Positions 7,632 through 15,593 of a stretch of DNA of 64,000 nt are shown one piece after another (the stretch's first letter is position 1; each line of letters begins with the position of its first letter). Under the pieces are notes generated by a model. It saw nothing but the letters and a program-made list of their open reading frames with translations, did not search any database and was not told where the DNA came from. The translations under genes were made by a program, and so were the position numbers. Location: the NCBI GenBank assembly GCA_028749115.1, contig JAQURD010000003.1:186001-250000 (forward strand), written 5' to 3'. Origin of the DNA: Acidobacteriota bacterium. GTDB taxonomy: Bacteria; Acidobacteriota; Aminicenantia; Aminicenantales; Saccharicenantaceae.

Positions 7632-9203
7632 TCAGTCGGAAACTGAGAAATCCACCAGCTTAATATTGCGGTTTTTCAAACTTAAACCCAGGACTTTCTC
7701 CAGGTTAGCTACAGAGATATTATAATCAATGATGGCTTTAAGCTCGGAGCTCTGGGCAGCAGCCAGATCTCGCTGATACTGCAACACTGTATAATTTGTG
7801 CTCTGCCCAACTTTGAGTTTTTCTTCCTCAGCGGCCAGTTTTTGTTCCTGCAGCACCCGGGCAGCCTTGTAAGCCTGGACACCATGCAGGTTAGCTTCCA
7901 TAGTTCTCAAGGCAGTTTTAACTTCTAATACAGCTTGCTGTTCCTGCTGCTTCAGGTTAAGCTCAGCCTGCTCCAGGTTTAAGCGTGCCTGCGCTACGCT
8001 GGCCCCTGAAATAGCATTGCCCAAGGGTATATTCAGAGTTAGCCCGACAGACCAGTTGTTATATTTGAACTTGAAAGCATCCTTTAAAGATTCGCTCCTC
8101 GGCCCGGGGATAACATCAATGACTATCCCGCTTAATGGATTATTGTCCTGATAAATCAGCTGGGTGCCGGAAAGACCAGGGCTATAATAAGAAGCTACCA
8201 GATTTAAGGCCGGCAGCAACTGATTTTTGGCGACCTTCAGGTTAAATTGCTGGGTGTCCGCACTAATCCTGAGGTTCCTTAGATCAGGTCTGTTTTCCAG
8301 GGCAATTGATTCAGCTTCTTCTAAGGACAGAGCTTTTTGCTCAAATTTTGGGATGTCAGCCGGCTCAATCGTCGTGTATTGCTTTTTTTCCTCTTCTGCT
8401 AGATTCATCAGTATCCAGAGCTGGTCTTCAGCATTTTTCACAGCGACTTCAGCCTTAATAATATCTGCTTCTCTTGTCGCCACTTCCGACTGGGCACTGA
8501 GAACATCAAGAGGAGCCAGTGTGCCAATTTCTACTGATCTCTGATTTTTGGCCAGGAGTTCCCTGGCTAACTTCAGGGATTCCTGCTTGACTTTTAAATC
8601 TTCAATCACGTAGACCAGGTTCCAGTAAGCCTGTTCAGCCGAATTAATTGTATTCATCAGGGCCAGTTCGGTTTGCGCCAAAGAAGATTCGAGCCCTTTT
8701 TTAGCAATGATAATTTCTTTCTTGCTTATATCCAGGCCAAAGTTTTGCAGCAGGGGCTGGCTGAAGTCAAAGCGCAGGGTGCTGTAATAGCGTGGATTCC
8801 AGGTCTGGTAATTTTGGCTGGTAGAACTTTTATAAGTATCAAGGCTGATATTTAGAGTTCCGCCGAAAGGAATAAACTGAGAAACCTGGCCATTGACGTC
8901 ATTGTAATCAGTTTTATAACTCTCAACTGCTTCCAGGCCTGAATAGGAAGGATTCATATTACTCCTCCGCGTATAACCGAACTGCATGGTCGGATAAAAT
9001 TTTTCTTTTGATTTAGACAGCGCTGCAGCCGAAATCTCTGGATTAAGTTTCTGTACCGAGACTCCAAGATTATTCTGAATCGTTCGCAGAATACAGTCTT
9101 CCAGCGTTAGCTTTAACGGCTGTTCTTCCTGAGCCCGGATAGTCAGGCTACCCACCAGACTCAGTAATAAAAGCAAACTAAAGGCCTTGATCACTTTCTT
9201 CAT
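7632..9203 (-). CDS. TolC-family outer-membrane efflux protein
   Basis: The 523-residue protein has a signal peptide (about 1-24, ending TIRAQ) and two internally related outer-membrane-efflux repeats. Each has long alpha-helical stretches, such as EISAAALSKSKEKFYPTMQF and ALENRPDLRNLRISADTQQF. TolC trimers form the outer-membrane and periplasmic duct for tripartite exporters. It is the last gene of the sigma/anti-sigma/MacAB operon, follows the permease by about 60 bases, has a GTGGAGGATAA ribosome site and ends at a strong terminator. Confidence 0.93.
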   Translation of the reverse strand: MKKVIKAFSLLLLLSLVGSLTIRAQEEQPLKLTLEDCILRTIQNNLGVSVQKLNPEISAAALSKSKEKFYPTMQFGYTRRSNMNPSYSGLEAVESYKTDYNDVNGQVSQFIPFGGTLNISLDTYKSSTSQNYQTWNPRYYSTLRFDFSQPLLQNFGLDISKKEIIIAKKGLESSLAQTELALMNTINSAEQAYWNLVYVIEDLKVKQESLKLARELLAKNQRSVEIGTLAPLDVLSAQSEVATREADIIKAEVAVKNAEDQLWILMNLAEEEKKQYTTIEPADIPKFEQKALSLEEAESIALENRPDLRNLRISADTQQFNLKVAKNQLLPALNLVASYYSPGLSGTQLIYQDNNPLSGIVIDVIPGPRSESLKDAFKFKYNNWSVGLTLNIPLGNAISGASVAQARLNLEQAELNLKQQEQQAVLEVKTALRTMEANLHGVQAYKAARVLQEQKLAAEEEKLKVGQSTNYTVLQYQRDLAAAQSSELKAIIDYNISVANLEKVLGLSLKNRNIKLVDFSVSD

Positions 9204-9264
9204 TTATTATCCTCCACTTTTTGGTTAAGCATTATTCCCTGTTAATTCAAGACGTTACACTATC

Positions 9265-10497
9265 TCATTCATAGCGAAGCGCTTCAATCGGATCGAGCCG
9301 GCTGGCTTTCCTGGCTGGGTAATAACCAAAAAAGATACCAACTGAAGCTGAAAACAGGAAGGCCAGAAGGATAGATCCTGGAGTGACAACGCTGGTAATG
9401 CTCTCAAAAGTCGGAACATACTTCATCAACCTGGAAACACCAATGCCAATAACAATGCCGATCAAGCCACCACCGACACTCAGCACCACCGCTTCAATCA
9501 AGAACTGCAACAAGATGTCTCTTTCCCGGGCACCGACTGCCAGGCGAATGCCAATTTCCCGGATTCTCTCCGTCACCGAAACTAACATGATATTCATAAT
9601 ACCAATTCCGCCAACAATCAGGGAAATACCGGCAATTGATCCAAGCAGGATGGTCATAATCTGGCTGGACTCAGCCGCACTTTCAGCCACATCAGACATG
9701 TTACGAACCTGGAAATCGTCATCAGCCCCAGGCGCAATTCGGTGTCTTTCTCGCATGAGTTCTGTTATTTGGCTTTGAGCTTCATCGGTCATATCTGCCG
9801 CTACCGCCTCAACATCAATAGAACTGATGTAGTCAACACCTCTCAATCTTCTCATGACAGTCGTATATGGAGCAGCAATCATATCATCACGGTTAAAAAA
9901 GCCACCCTGTTCACCTTTGCTTTCCAGAACACCTATGACTTTAAAAGGAATTTTATTTATTCTGATCGTTTTACCAATTGGATCTTCATCTTCAAATAAG
10001 TTCTGTTTGACCAGACTGCCCAGAACACAGACTTTAGCCGCCGTGGCCACATGAGTTTCATCAAAATAGTTGCCATCAGATACATTCCACTTCCTGACTT
10101 CAGGAAATTTTTCTCCTGTGCCTTGAATCTGGGTATTCCAGTTCTTGTTCTCAAAGACTACCTGGGATCTGGTAGAAATAGAAGGGGAAACCGCTGCTAC
10201 AGCATCGCAGTTTTGTTCGATAGCTATTGCATCTTCTGGTTTTAAAGTGACATAACCACCCGCACCGGTTTGTACTCCACGGAACTGCCGGCTCCCGGGT
10301 GAGACAAACAGGAGATTGGTTCCCATGGAGGCAAATCTTTCCTGAATACCTTTCCTGGCACCTTCGCCCACACTGACCATGGCAATTACTGCCGCCACAC
10401 CAATAATAATGCCTAAAATGGTCAGGAAAGACCTCATTTTATTGCGGGTCAGCGCTCTAAAAGAAACCTGTAGTATGCGTAAAATCTTCACCATCAT
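9265..10497 (-). CDS. MacB-type ABC transporter permease
   Basis: The 410-residue permease has one membrane segment near residues 22-44 (SFLTILGIIIGVAAVIAMVS), a periplasmic MacB_PCD domain (about 50-245) and three C-terminal membrane helices in an FtsX-like domain (about 285-400, with GIRLAVGARERDILLQFLIE). This is the mechanotransmission type of ABC exporter. Unlike E. coli MacB, its ATPase is a separate gene. The start overlaps the ATPase stop; AGGAGG directly precedes two consecutive ATGs, and the second (10494) is better spaced. Confidence 0.93.
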   Translation of the reverse strand: MMVKILRILQVSFRALTRNKMRSFLTILGIIIGVAAVIAMVSVGEGARKGIQERFASMGTNLLFVSPGSRQFRGVQTGAGGYVTLKPEDAIAIEQNCDAVAAVSPSISTRSQVVFENKNWNTQIQGTGEKFPEVRKWNVSDGNYFDETHVATAAKVCVLGSLVKQNLFEDEDPIGKTIRINKIPFKVIGVLESKGEQGGFFNRDDMIAAPYTTVMRRLRGVDYISSIDVEAVAADMTDEAQSQITELMRERHRIAPGADDDFQVRNMSDVAESAAESSQIMTILLGSIAGISLIVGGIGIMNIMLVSVTERIREIGIRLAVGARERDILLQFLIEAVVLSVGGGLIGIVIGIGVSRLMKYVPTFESITSVVTPGSILLAFLFSASVGIFFGYYPARKASRLDPIEALRYE

Positions 10498-11219
10498 CCT
10501 CCTTGCACCAGGACCCGGCCGTCAGCTTTCCCATTTATTTCTTCTCTTATAATCTGGCCATCTTTTAGATACAGTCTCCTTCTGGCATAAGAGGCAATCA
10601 CCGGGTCGTGCGTTACCATCACTAAAGTAATTTCCTGTTCCCTGTTGAGCCGGGTAAAAATATCCATGATCTCAGCACCATTCTTTGAGTCAAGGTTGCC
10701 TGTCGGTTCATCTGCCAGGATAATCGAAGGTTCATTAACCAGAGCCCTGGCAATAGCCACTCTCTGCATCTGACCGCCAGAAAGTTGATTCGTCCGGTGA
10801 TACTCCCAGCCTTTCAGCCCGACATTAGCCAGAGCAGCCAGAGCCTTTTCCTTCGACTCCTTGCTACTGACATTGCTGTAAAGCAACGGCAACTCCACAT
10901 TTTCCAGAGCTGTTGTTCGCGACAGCAAATTAAAATTCTGAAAAACAAAGCCGATTTTCTTATTGCGAATGGCAGCCATTCTATCTTTACTGAGCACCGA
11001 AACGTCTTCACCTTCAAGCAGATACTGGCCAGAAGTCGGCCGGTCGAGTAAACCCAGAATACTCATCAGCGTGGTTTTTCCTGAACCTGATGGCCCCATG
11101 ATGGCCAGAAATTCTGATCTTTCTATGTTGTAGGAAATACCCCTCAGGGCCTGAACTTCTATTTCACCAACTTGATAAATTCTGGCAATATTCTCTAAGA
11201 CAATTACTTTTTCACTCAT
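10494..11219 (-). CDS. MacB/LolD-type ABC transporter ATPase
   Basis: The 241-residue ATPase has Walker A (GPSGSGKT), Q-loop (FVFQNFNLL), signature (LSGGQMQRVAIARAL), Walker B with the catalytic Glu (IILADEPTGNLDS) and the H-loop (VMVTHDP). It would power the permease encoded directly downstream, with which it overlaps by four bases. The substrate (macrolide, peptide, lipoprotein or siderophore) cannot be told from the sequence. Confidence 0.94.
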   Translation of the reverse strand: MSEKVIVLENIARIYQVGEIEVQALRGISYNIERSEFLAIMGPSGSGKTTLMSILGLLDRPTSGQYLLEGEDVSVLSKDRMAAIRNKKIGFVFQNFNLLSRTTALENVELPLLYSNVSSKESKEKALAALANVGLKGWEYHRTNQLSGGQMQRVAIARALVNEPSIILADEPTGNLDSKNGAEIMDIFTRLNREQEITLVMVTHDPVIASYARRRLYLKDGQIIREEINGKADGRVLVQGG

Positions 11220-11258
11220 TTTAATTCCTGTTAACTATTGTTATTCCCGAGGTCGCCT

Positions 11259-12602
11259 TTAAAATCTGAACATAGGAGGACGCGGGCCCTGCTGTCCACT
11301 TGTCGAGGAGGAAGCTGTCAGCAAGCCGACAATCACTTCGTCTCCTTCTTTCAAGCTGTCACCAACAATTTCTGTATAAGAAGTGTCAGTGATCCCGGTT
11401 CTGACAAATATCACCTTGAGATTTCCCTTTTCATCTAAGGTCCAGACCTTGGGTGGAGTTCGTCTCTGGCCTTGCTGGCCGGTAGTCCCGGGCATACTCA
11501 TACCCTGTCTCTGGCCTGTCTGAGCCTGGCCACTGCCAGTTCCTGTTGATGGTCCGGTTGAACTGCCTCCTCCTGCCTGTGGTCTTCTAGCTACCATTTC
11601 GTCAAAAGCAGCTTTCATAATTTTCTGCAATTCTTCTTGCTTTAAACTCGGAGTAAAACGCAAAGCTGTGTTGGGAATACGCAGGATATTCCTGCCCTCT
11701 CCAATAATAATCGAGCAGGTAGCCGTCATGCCGGGCAAAAGCTTCAAACTGGAGTTATCGACATCAAGCACGGCTGTATAAGAAACAACATTGGACTGAA
11801 CCTGAGCCGCATATCTAACCTGCCTGACTGTGCCTAAGAAAGTCACATTGGGATAAGCTTCGACCGTAAATTTTACTTTCTGGCCTTCTTTAACACCGCC
11901 GACATCTGCTTCATCTACCAGGCACTCCACCTGCATCTTGGTCAGGTCATTAGCTATTTGGAAAAGAACAGGCGCCTGAAAACTGGCCGCCACCGTCTGC
12001 CCGACGTTAATGTTCCTCGAAACCACCACACCGTCAATCGGAGAGCGGATGATTGTATAGCCGAGATTGACCTGGCTGGCATCCAGTTGATATTTAGCTT
12101 GAGTTGCTCTGGCTTCAGCCGACGTTAGATCAGCTTTGGCCTGAAGATAATTAGCTTCAGCCTGGTCTTTCTCCTGAGAAGCAATTAGATTTTTTTCATA
12201 CAGGCTTTGAGCTCTTTCATAATTTTTTTGAGCTATCTCCAGAGCTACTTTGGCTCTTTCGACAGAAGCTATGGCACTCTGATAATTGGCCTGATTTTGC
12301 TCAATTTGAGCCTCAATCTGCGATTGGTCAAGCTCGGCCAGAATATCTCCCTTCTTGACCTTAGAGTTAAAATCAACATAAATTTTTTCTATTTTGCCTG
12401 AAACCTGGCTGCCTACATCAACCAGGATAACCGGATTCAAAGTTCCGGTGGCTGTCACCACAGATTCAATGTCTCCACGGGCAACTTTTTCCAGACGGTA
12501 CTTTGGCTTGTTGTTAGAACCCTTGCCAATCAGAGTAAAACCAACAACTAGACCAGCAATGACAATTACAGTAATGATAATCAGGTTCCTTTTTTTCATC
12601 AT
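11259..12602 (-). CDS. MacA/HlyD-type periplasmic adaptor
   Basis: The 447-residue membrane-fusion protein has an N-terminal membrane anchor (NLIIITVIVIAGLVVGFTLI), a lipoyl/biotinyl-like half-motif (VDVGSQVSGKIEKIYVDFN), a long coiled-coil hairpin (about 95-175, Ala/Gln/Glu-rich), a second lipoyl half (IIRSPIDGVVVSRNINVGQ) and a beta-barrel. A Gly/Ser/Gln/Pro-rich insert of about 45 residues (about 340-385) interrupts the membrane-proximal region, which is unusual. It should bridge the MacB-like permease to TolC. The start has AAGGAGA upstream and overlaps the Spy-like gene. Confidence 0.92.
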   Translation of the reverse strand: MMKKRNLIIITVIVIAGLVVGFTLIGKGSNNKPKYRLEKVARGDIESVVTATGTLNPVILVDVGSQVSGKIEKIYVDFNSKVKKGDILAELDQSQIEAQIEQNQANYQSAIASVERAKVALEIAQKNYERAQSLYEKNLIASQEKDQAEANYLQAKADLTSAEARATQAKYQLDASQVNLGYTIIRSPIDGVVVSRNINVGQTVAASFQAPVLFQIANDLTKMQVECLVDEADVGGVKEGQKVKFTVEAYPNVTFLGTVRQVRYAAQVQSNVVSYTAVLDVDNSSLKLLPGMTATCSIIIGEGRNILRIPNTALRFTPSLKQEELQKIMKAAFDEMVARRPQAGGGSSTGPSTGTGSGQAQTGQRQGMSMPGTTGQQGQRRTPPKVWTLDEKGNLKVIFVRTGITDTSYTEIVGDSLKEGDEVIVGLLTASSSTSGQQGPRPPMFRF

Positions 12603-13045
12603 CTTTCTCCTTTATTCTCATCATTAGGTGGAATTTGATCTTTAGTATTTTCACGGCGCTTATCCGAAGATTTTTTCCTCCGTTCCTGCATGTAGCGGTC
12701 CATCATCTCCTGCATCTTCTTTTGCTGCTCGGGGGTTAAGACACTATCTATATCAGTTTTCAACTGCTCGCGCAGTGCCCTCAGATGGCTATGAATTTCC
12801 TTGCCGAAAGCCTGAAAACGCTCTTCGCTTTGCCTGAAAACTTCTTTCATCCTGGCTTTCTGCTCAGGAGTCAGTTGAAGTTCCCTGGCCATGACTTCGA
12901 CTGTCGGAAAAGGCTCTGGCCTTTGACCTGATTTAGGCCTATTTTTCTTCAGGTAGGCTCTGTCGCCAACTATTCCGACTGTAATGCCAAGGCCAAAAAC
13001 CACAATCATTGATAAAGCCACCCAGAATTTATATTTATCTTTCAT
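12599..13045 (-). CDS. Spy/CpxP-like periplasmic protein
   Basis: The 148-residue protein has an N-terminal signal anchor (about 7-27) and a charged all-helical domain with two LTPEQ elements (ELQLTPEQKARMKEVF and DSVLTPEQQKKMQEM), the hallmark of the Spy/CpxP/CnrX fold. The tail is very hydrophilic. Such proteins act as periplasmic chaperones or metal/stress sensors. Its position between the anti-sigma factor and the exporter suggests it senses envelope stress for this operon (inference). Confidence 0.78.
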   Translation of the reverse strand: MKDKYKFWVALSMIVVFGLGITVGIVGDRAYLKKNRPKSGQRPEPFPTVEVMARELQLTPEQKARMKEVFRQSEERFQAFGKEIHSHLRALREQLKTDIDSVLTPEQQKKMQEMMDRYMQERRKKSSDKRRENTKDQIPPNDENKGER

Positions 13046-13536
13046 TGTTTTCCTCTCTGAGAAGTTTCAAAATTTTCCAGCCCGGCAAATAATAGCTTTA
13101 GCTGCCGGTTCTCTGGCTTTTCCTCATCAAAAAAAAGCTGCATTTCTTTGAGCGGACTCTGGTTCTGGAAAAGCAGCATCTCTGACTGGCTTAGCTGTTG
13201 TTGAGCTGGTTGCACAAGAAATAAAACGCCCACCAGAAGCGTGGCCGTAACCAGGAAGACTGGTATTGCCCTGGCATACCATTTTTCTGCAACTGCCCAG
13301 ACCGAGGGTTTGGGCACTGATGATAATCTGGCCGATAGCCTCTGGCTAAAATAGGGAAGTGGTTCAGCTTCAATTTTAAGGCCGGCCGACAGGTTCTTTA
13401 ATCTCTGATATTCCAGATTCAATCTGGCACAGGCAGAGCAGCTTTTAAGGTGATTATTAAGCCAGGCGGATTCGCTGATTTTCAGCCGGCCGTCAAGCCG
13501 TTTTGATATTAGTTTTTCAGCTTTACGGCAATTCAT
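13042..13536 (-). CDS. zinc-finger anti-sigma factor
   Basis: The 164-residue protein opens with an anti-sigma zinc finger: Cys3, then HLKSCSAC (H-x3-C-x2-C) at about residues 29-36. One membrane segment follows (about 90-108, IPVFLVTATLLVGVLFLV), then a short periplasmic tail. This is the layout of ZAS-type anti-sigma factors, which hold an ECF sigma factor at the membrane. It overlaps the sigma-factor gene by four bases, so they are probably made in a fixed ratio. Confidence 0.88.
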   Translation of the reverse strand: MNCRKAEKLISKRLDGRLKISESAWLNNHLKSCSACARLNLEYQRLKNLSAGLKIEAEPLPYFSQRLSARLSSVPKPSVWAVAEKWYARAIPVFLVTATLLVGVLFLVQPAQQQLSQSEMLLFQNQSPLKEMQLFFDEEKPENRQLKLLFAGLENFETSQRGKQ

Positions 13537-14180
13537 CTTTTTCCTCCTTCCTGGCTCAAAGCTTGAGTCAGTTTTTTTCTTAAAAGCCTTCTAGCCCGAT
13601 GCAGCCTGGAATCAACTGTTCCAGCTGTGAGCTTCAGCATCCTGCTAATCTCCTCATAACTTAACCCCTGAATATCCCTCAGAGATAATATTAGACGATA
13701 CTTCTCTGGCATTTCTTCCATCTTCTCTTTTATTAACCTCTTACGTCTTTCCTCTTCCTCGTTCTCAGCCAGTTCAAGGGAGATCTCTTTTTCTTCCCCT
13801 CTGGGCTCAGGAACATCATCAAGAGGCAGAGCATCCTTTTCCCTTTTATACTTTCTTAAATAATCACGGACATGATTAATAGCTATCTGATAAAGCCAGG
13901 TGCCAAACTCCGACTGATAGCGGAACCGCGGCAAGGCTTGATAAGCTTTTATAAAAATTTCCTGAGCAAGATCATCGGCCGTTTCGTGATTACGAACAAT
14001 ATTGACCGCCAGGCCAAAAACCTTGTTCTGATAATTTCTGACCAGCAACGAGAAGGCTTCCCTGTCTCCCTGCTGCGCCAGTTTAACTATCTGCTTTTCT
14101 TCCATGAGCTGTTCATCTTTCTCTGGTGCCATTTTAGACGGATTTTCTCTGATTTCCTTCCTGACAACGGCCAATTGCAT
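13533..14180 (-). CDS. ECF-family RNA polymerase sigma factor (RpoE-like)
   Basis: The protein (215 residues from ATG 14180) has sigma region 2 (about 35-105, with VRNHETADDLAQEIFIKAYQ and FGTWLYQIAINHVRDYLRK) and region 4 (about 150-205, MPEKYRLILSLRDIQGLSYE). An acidic linker lies between them. A more typical start may be the in-frame ATG at 14108. No good ribosome site marks either, and a CG-rich hairpin (AACCG/CGGTT) followed by TTTT lies directly before ATG 14180. It heads the anti-sigma/Spy/MacAB/TolC operon and probably drives it (inference). Confidence 0.9.
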   Translation of the reverse strand: MQLAVVRKEIRENPSKMAPEKDEQLMEEKQIVKLAQQGDREAFSLLVRNYQNKVFGLAVNIVRNHETADDLAQEIFIKAYQALPRFRYQSEFGTWLYQIAINHVRDYLRKYKREKDALPLDDVPEPRGEEKEISLELAENEEEERRKRLIKEKMEEMPEKYRLILSLRDIQGLSYEEISRMLKLTAGTVDSRLHRARRLLRKKLTQALSQEGGKR

Positions 14181-14282
14181 AAAACCGCCGAAGCCCGGTT
14201 ATTGTTACCTGAGTATGATGATTTTTAAGCCCTGCCCGATGAGTTTTCATTAATAATGCATTTAATTATATCCTAATCCAGG

Positions 14283-14311
14283 TTGATTCTAAAGGAGGGC
14301 AAGGTTATAAT
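14283..14311 (+). promoter_or_regulatory. sigma70-type promoter for apgM, leaderless geometry
   Basis: TTGATT (14283-14288), a 17-base spacer and TATAAT (14306-14311) are present; the ATG at 14319 is seven bases beyond the -10. An AAAGGAGGG at 14291-14299 lies in the spacer, 20 bases from the ATG and too far to serve it. This is the one counter-signal to a leaderless start. Confidence 0.7.
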
Positions 14312-14318
14312 CACTTCT

Positions 14319-15524
14319 ATGAAATGGGAAAAAATTGCTGAGGAGTTAACCCAGCCAACAGATTCAAAAATCATCCTCCTGGTGATGGATGGCCTGGGGG
14401 GACTGCCAGTTAATGGCTTAACTGAGCTGGAAGCAGCCCGGAGGCCAAATCTAAATGAAGCCGCCAGAAGGGGCATCTGTGGAGTGACTGATCCGGTCTT
14501 TATGGGTATCACTCCAGGCTCCGGCCCGGCTCATCTGGCCCTTTTCGGCTATGATCCTCTCCAATATCAATTAGGACGGGGCATCCTGGAAGCTATGGGA
14601 ACAGGCGTTGAAGTTGGCCGGGATGATGTCGTGGCCAGAGGCAATTTTGCCACTTTGAGAGATGGACTGGTAGTTGATCGGCGGGCAGGAAGATTGGCCA
14701 CAGCTGAAAATAATCAGCTCTGCACAATCATTAACGAGAAGATAAAGGAGATCAGGGGAGTCAAAGTTTCAGTTTTCCCCGGGAAGGAACACCGGTTTGT
14801 TTTCAAGCTGTCCGGGCCCGGGCTGTCTGAAGCCGTCTCCGATGCTGATCCCCAGAAAGAAGGGACCCCACCCCTGCCAGCTCTGGCCCTTACGCCTGAT
14901 GCGGAATTGACAGCCGGCCTCGTTAATGAATTTCTAACCCGCTTAGCGAATGTCCTGAAAGACCAGCCAAAAGCTAATTATGCTTTGCTTCGTGGATTCG
15001 CTAAATTTCCTTCTCATCTTCCGCCCATGACCAGCCTCTATAAGTTAAAGCCGGCCTCAATTGCTAATTATCCTATGTACCGGGGGCTTACCAGGCTGCT
15101 AGGCATGGAAGTTCTGGAGGTCGGGCCAGATACCGCCGAGATTTTTGATGTTCTTGAAAAGCACTATGCAGATTACAATTTCTTTTATCTCCACTTTAAA
15201 AAAACTGATTCGGCTGGAGAAGATGGCCACTTTGAGGATAAGGTTAAGGCGATTGAAGAGATAGACCAGTTTATTCCCCGCTTATGGGCGCTGAAACCAG
15301 ATGTTCTGGTTATAACCTCAGACCATTCGACGCCCTCTGTCTTGAAGTCTCATTCCTGGCATCCCAATCCATTTGTTCTGATTTCACCTCAATCTGAAAG
15401 CGATGATGTCAATGAATTTAGCCAGAAAGCCTGCACAAAGGGCGCTCTCGGGCGGTTTCAGTCAATTTATGCCATGCCGCTGATGCTGGCCCATGCTCTG
15501 AAGCTAAAGAAATTCGGGGCCTGA
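14319..15524 (+). CDS. apgM: 2,3-bisphosphoglycerate-independent phosphoglycerate mutase, archaeal type
   Basis: ApgM interconverts 3- and 2-phosphoglycerate in glycolysis/gluconeogenesis without a bisphosphate cofactor. The 401-residue protein belongs to the alkaline-phosphatase superfamily. It shows the metal-binding LLVMDGLGG start, the nucleophile region GITPGSGPAHLALFGY and the C-terminal metal ligands in VLVITSDHSTPSVLKSHSWHPNP. The TTG at 14283 is really the -35 box, so I use ATG 14319. The next gene is the amidase, with its own promoter. Confidence 0.93.
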   Translation: MKWEKIAEELTQPTDSKIILLVMDGLGGLPVNGLTELEAARRPNLNEAARRGICGVTDPVFMGITPGSGPAHLALFGYDPLQYQLGRGILEAMGTGVEVGRDDVVARGNFATLRDGLVVDRRAGRLATAENNQLCTIINEKIKEIRGVKVSVFPGKEHRFVFKLSGPGLSEAVSDADPQKEGTPPLPALALTPDAELTAGLVNEFLTRLANVLKDQPKANYALLRGFAKFPSHLPPMTSLYKLKPASIANYPMYRGLTRLLGMEVLEVGPDTAEIFDVLEKHYADYNFFYLHFKKTDSAGEDGHFEDKVKAIEEIDQFIPRLWALKPDVLVITSDHSTPSVLKSHSWHPNPFVLISPQSESDDVNEFSQKACTKGALGRFQSIYAMPLMLAHALKLKKFGA

Positions 15525-15556
15525 TTTTAAGTCTAATCCGTTTTCCATTTTGCTGG

Positions 15557-15586
15557 TTGCTATTTATACTAGTTAAAAGATAAAAT
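15557..15586 (+). promoter_or_regulatory. promoter for the amidase unit, leaderless geometry
   Basis: TTGCTA (15557-15562), an 18-base spacer and TAAAAT (15581-15586) precede the ATG at 15594 by seven bases. No Shine-Dalgarno site is present. Confidence 0.6.
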
Positions 15587-15593
15587 TTAATCT

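Noticed and set aside
9383-9778. Plus-strand ORF opposite the MacB-like permease
   Set aside because: Low-complexity antisense translation with no ribosome site or motif.
14283-14318. TTG start for apgM at 14283
   Set aside because: The TTG is part of the -35 box and the next bases form the promoter; ATG 14319 gives the expected N-terminus.
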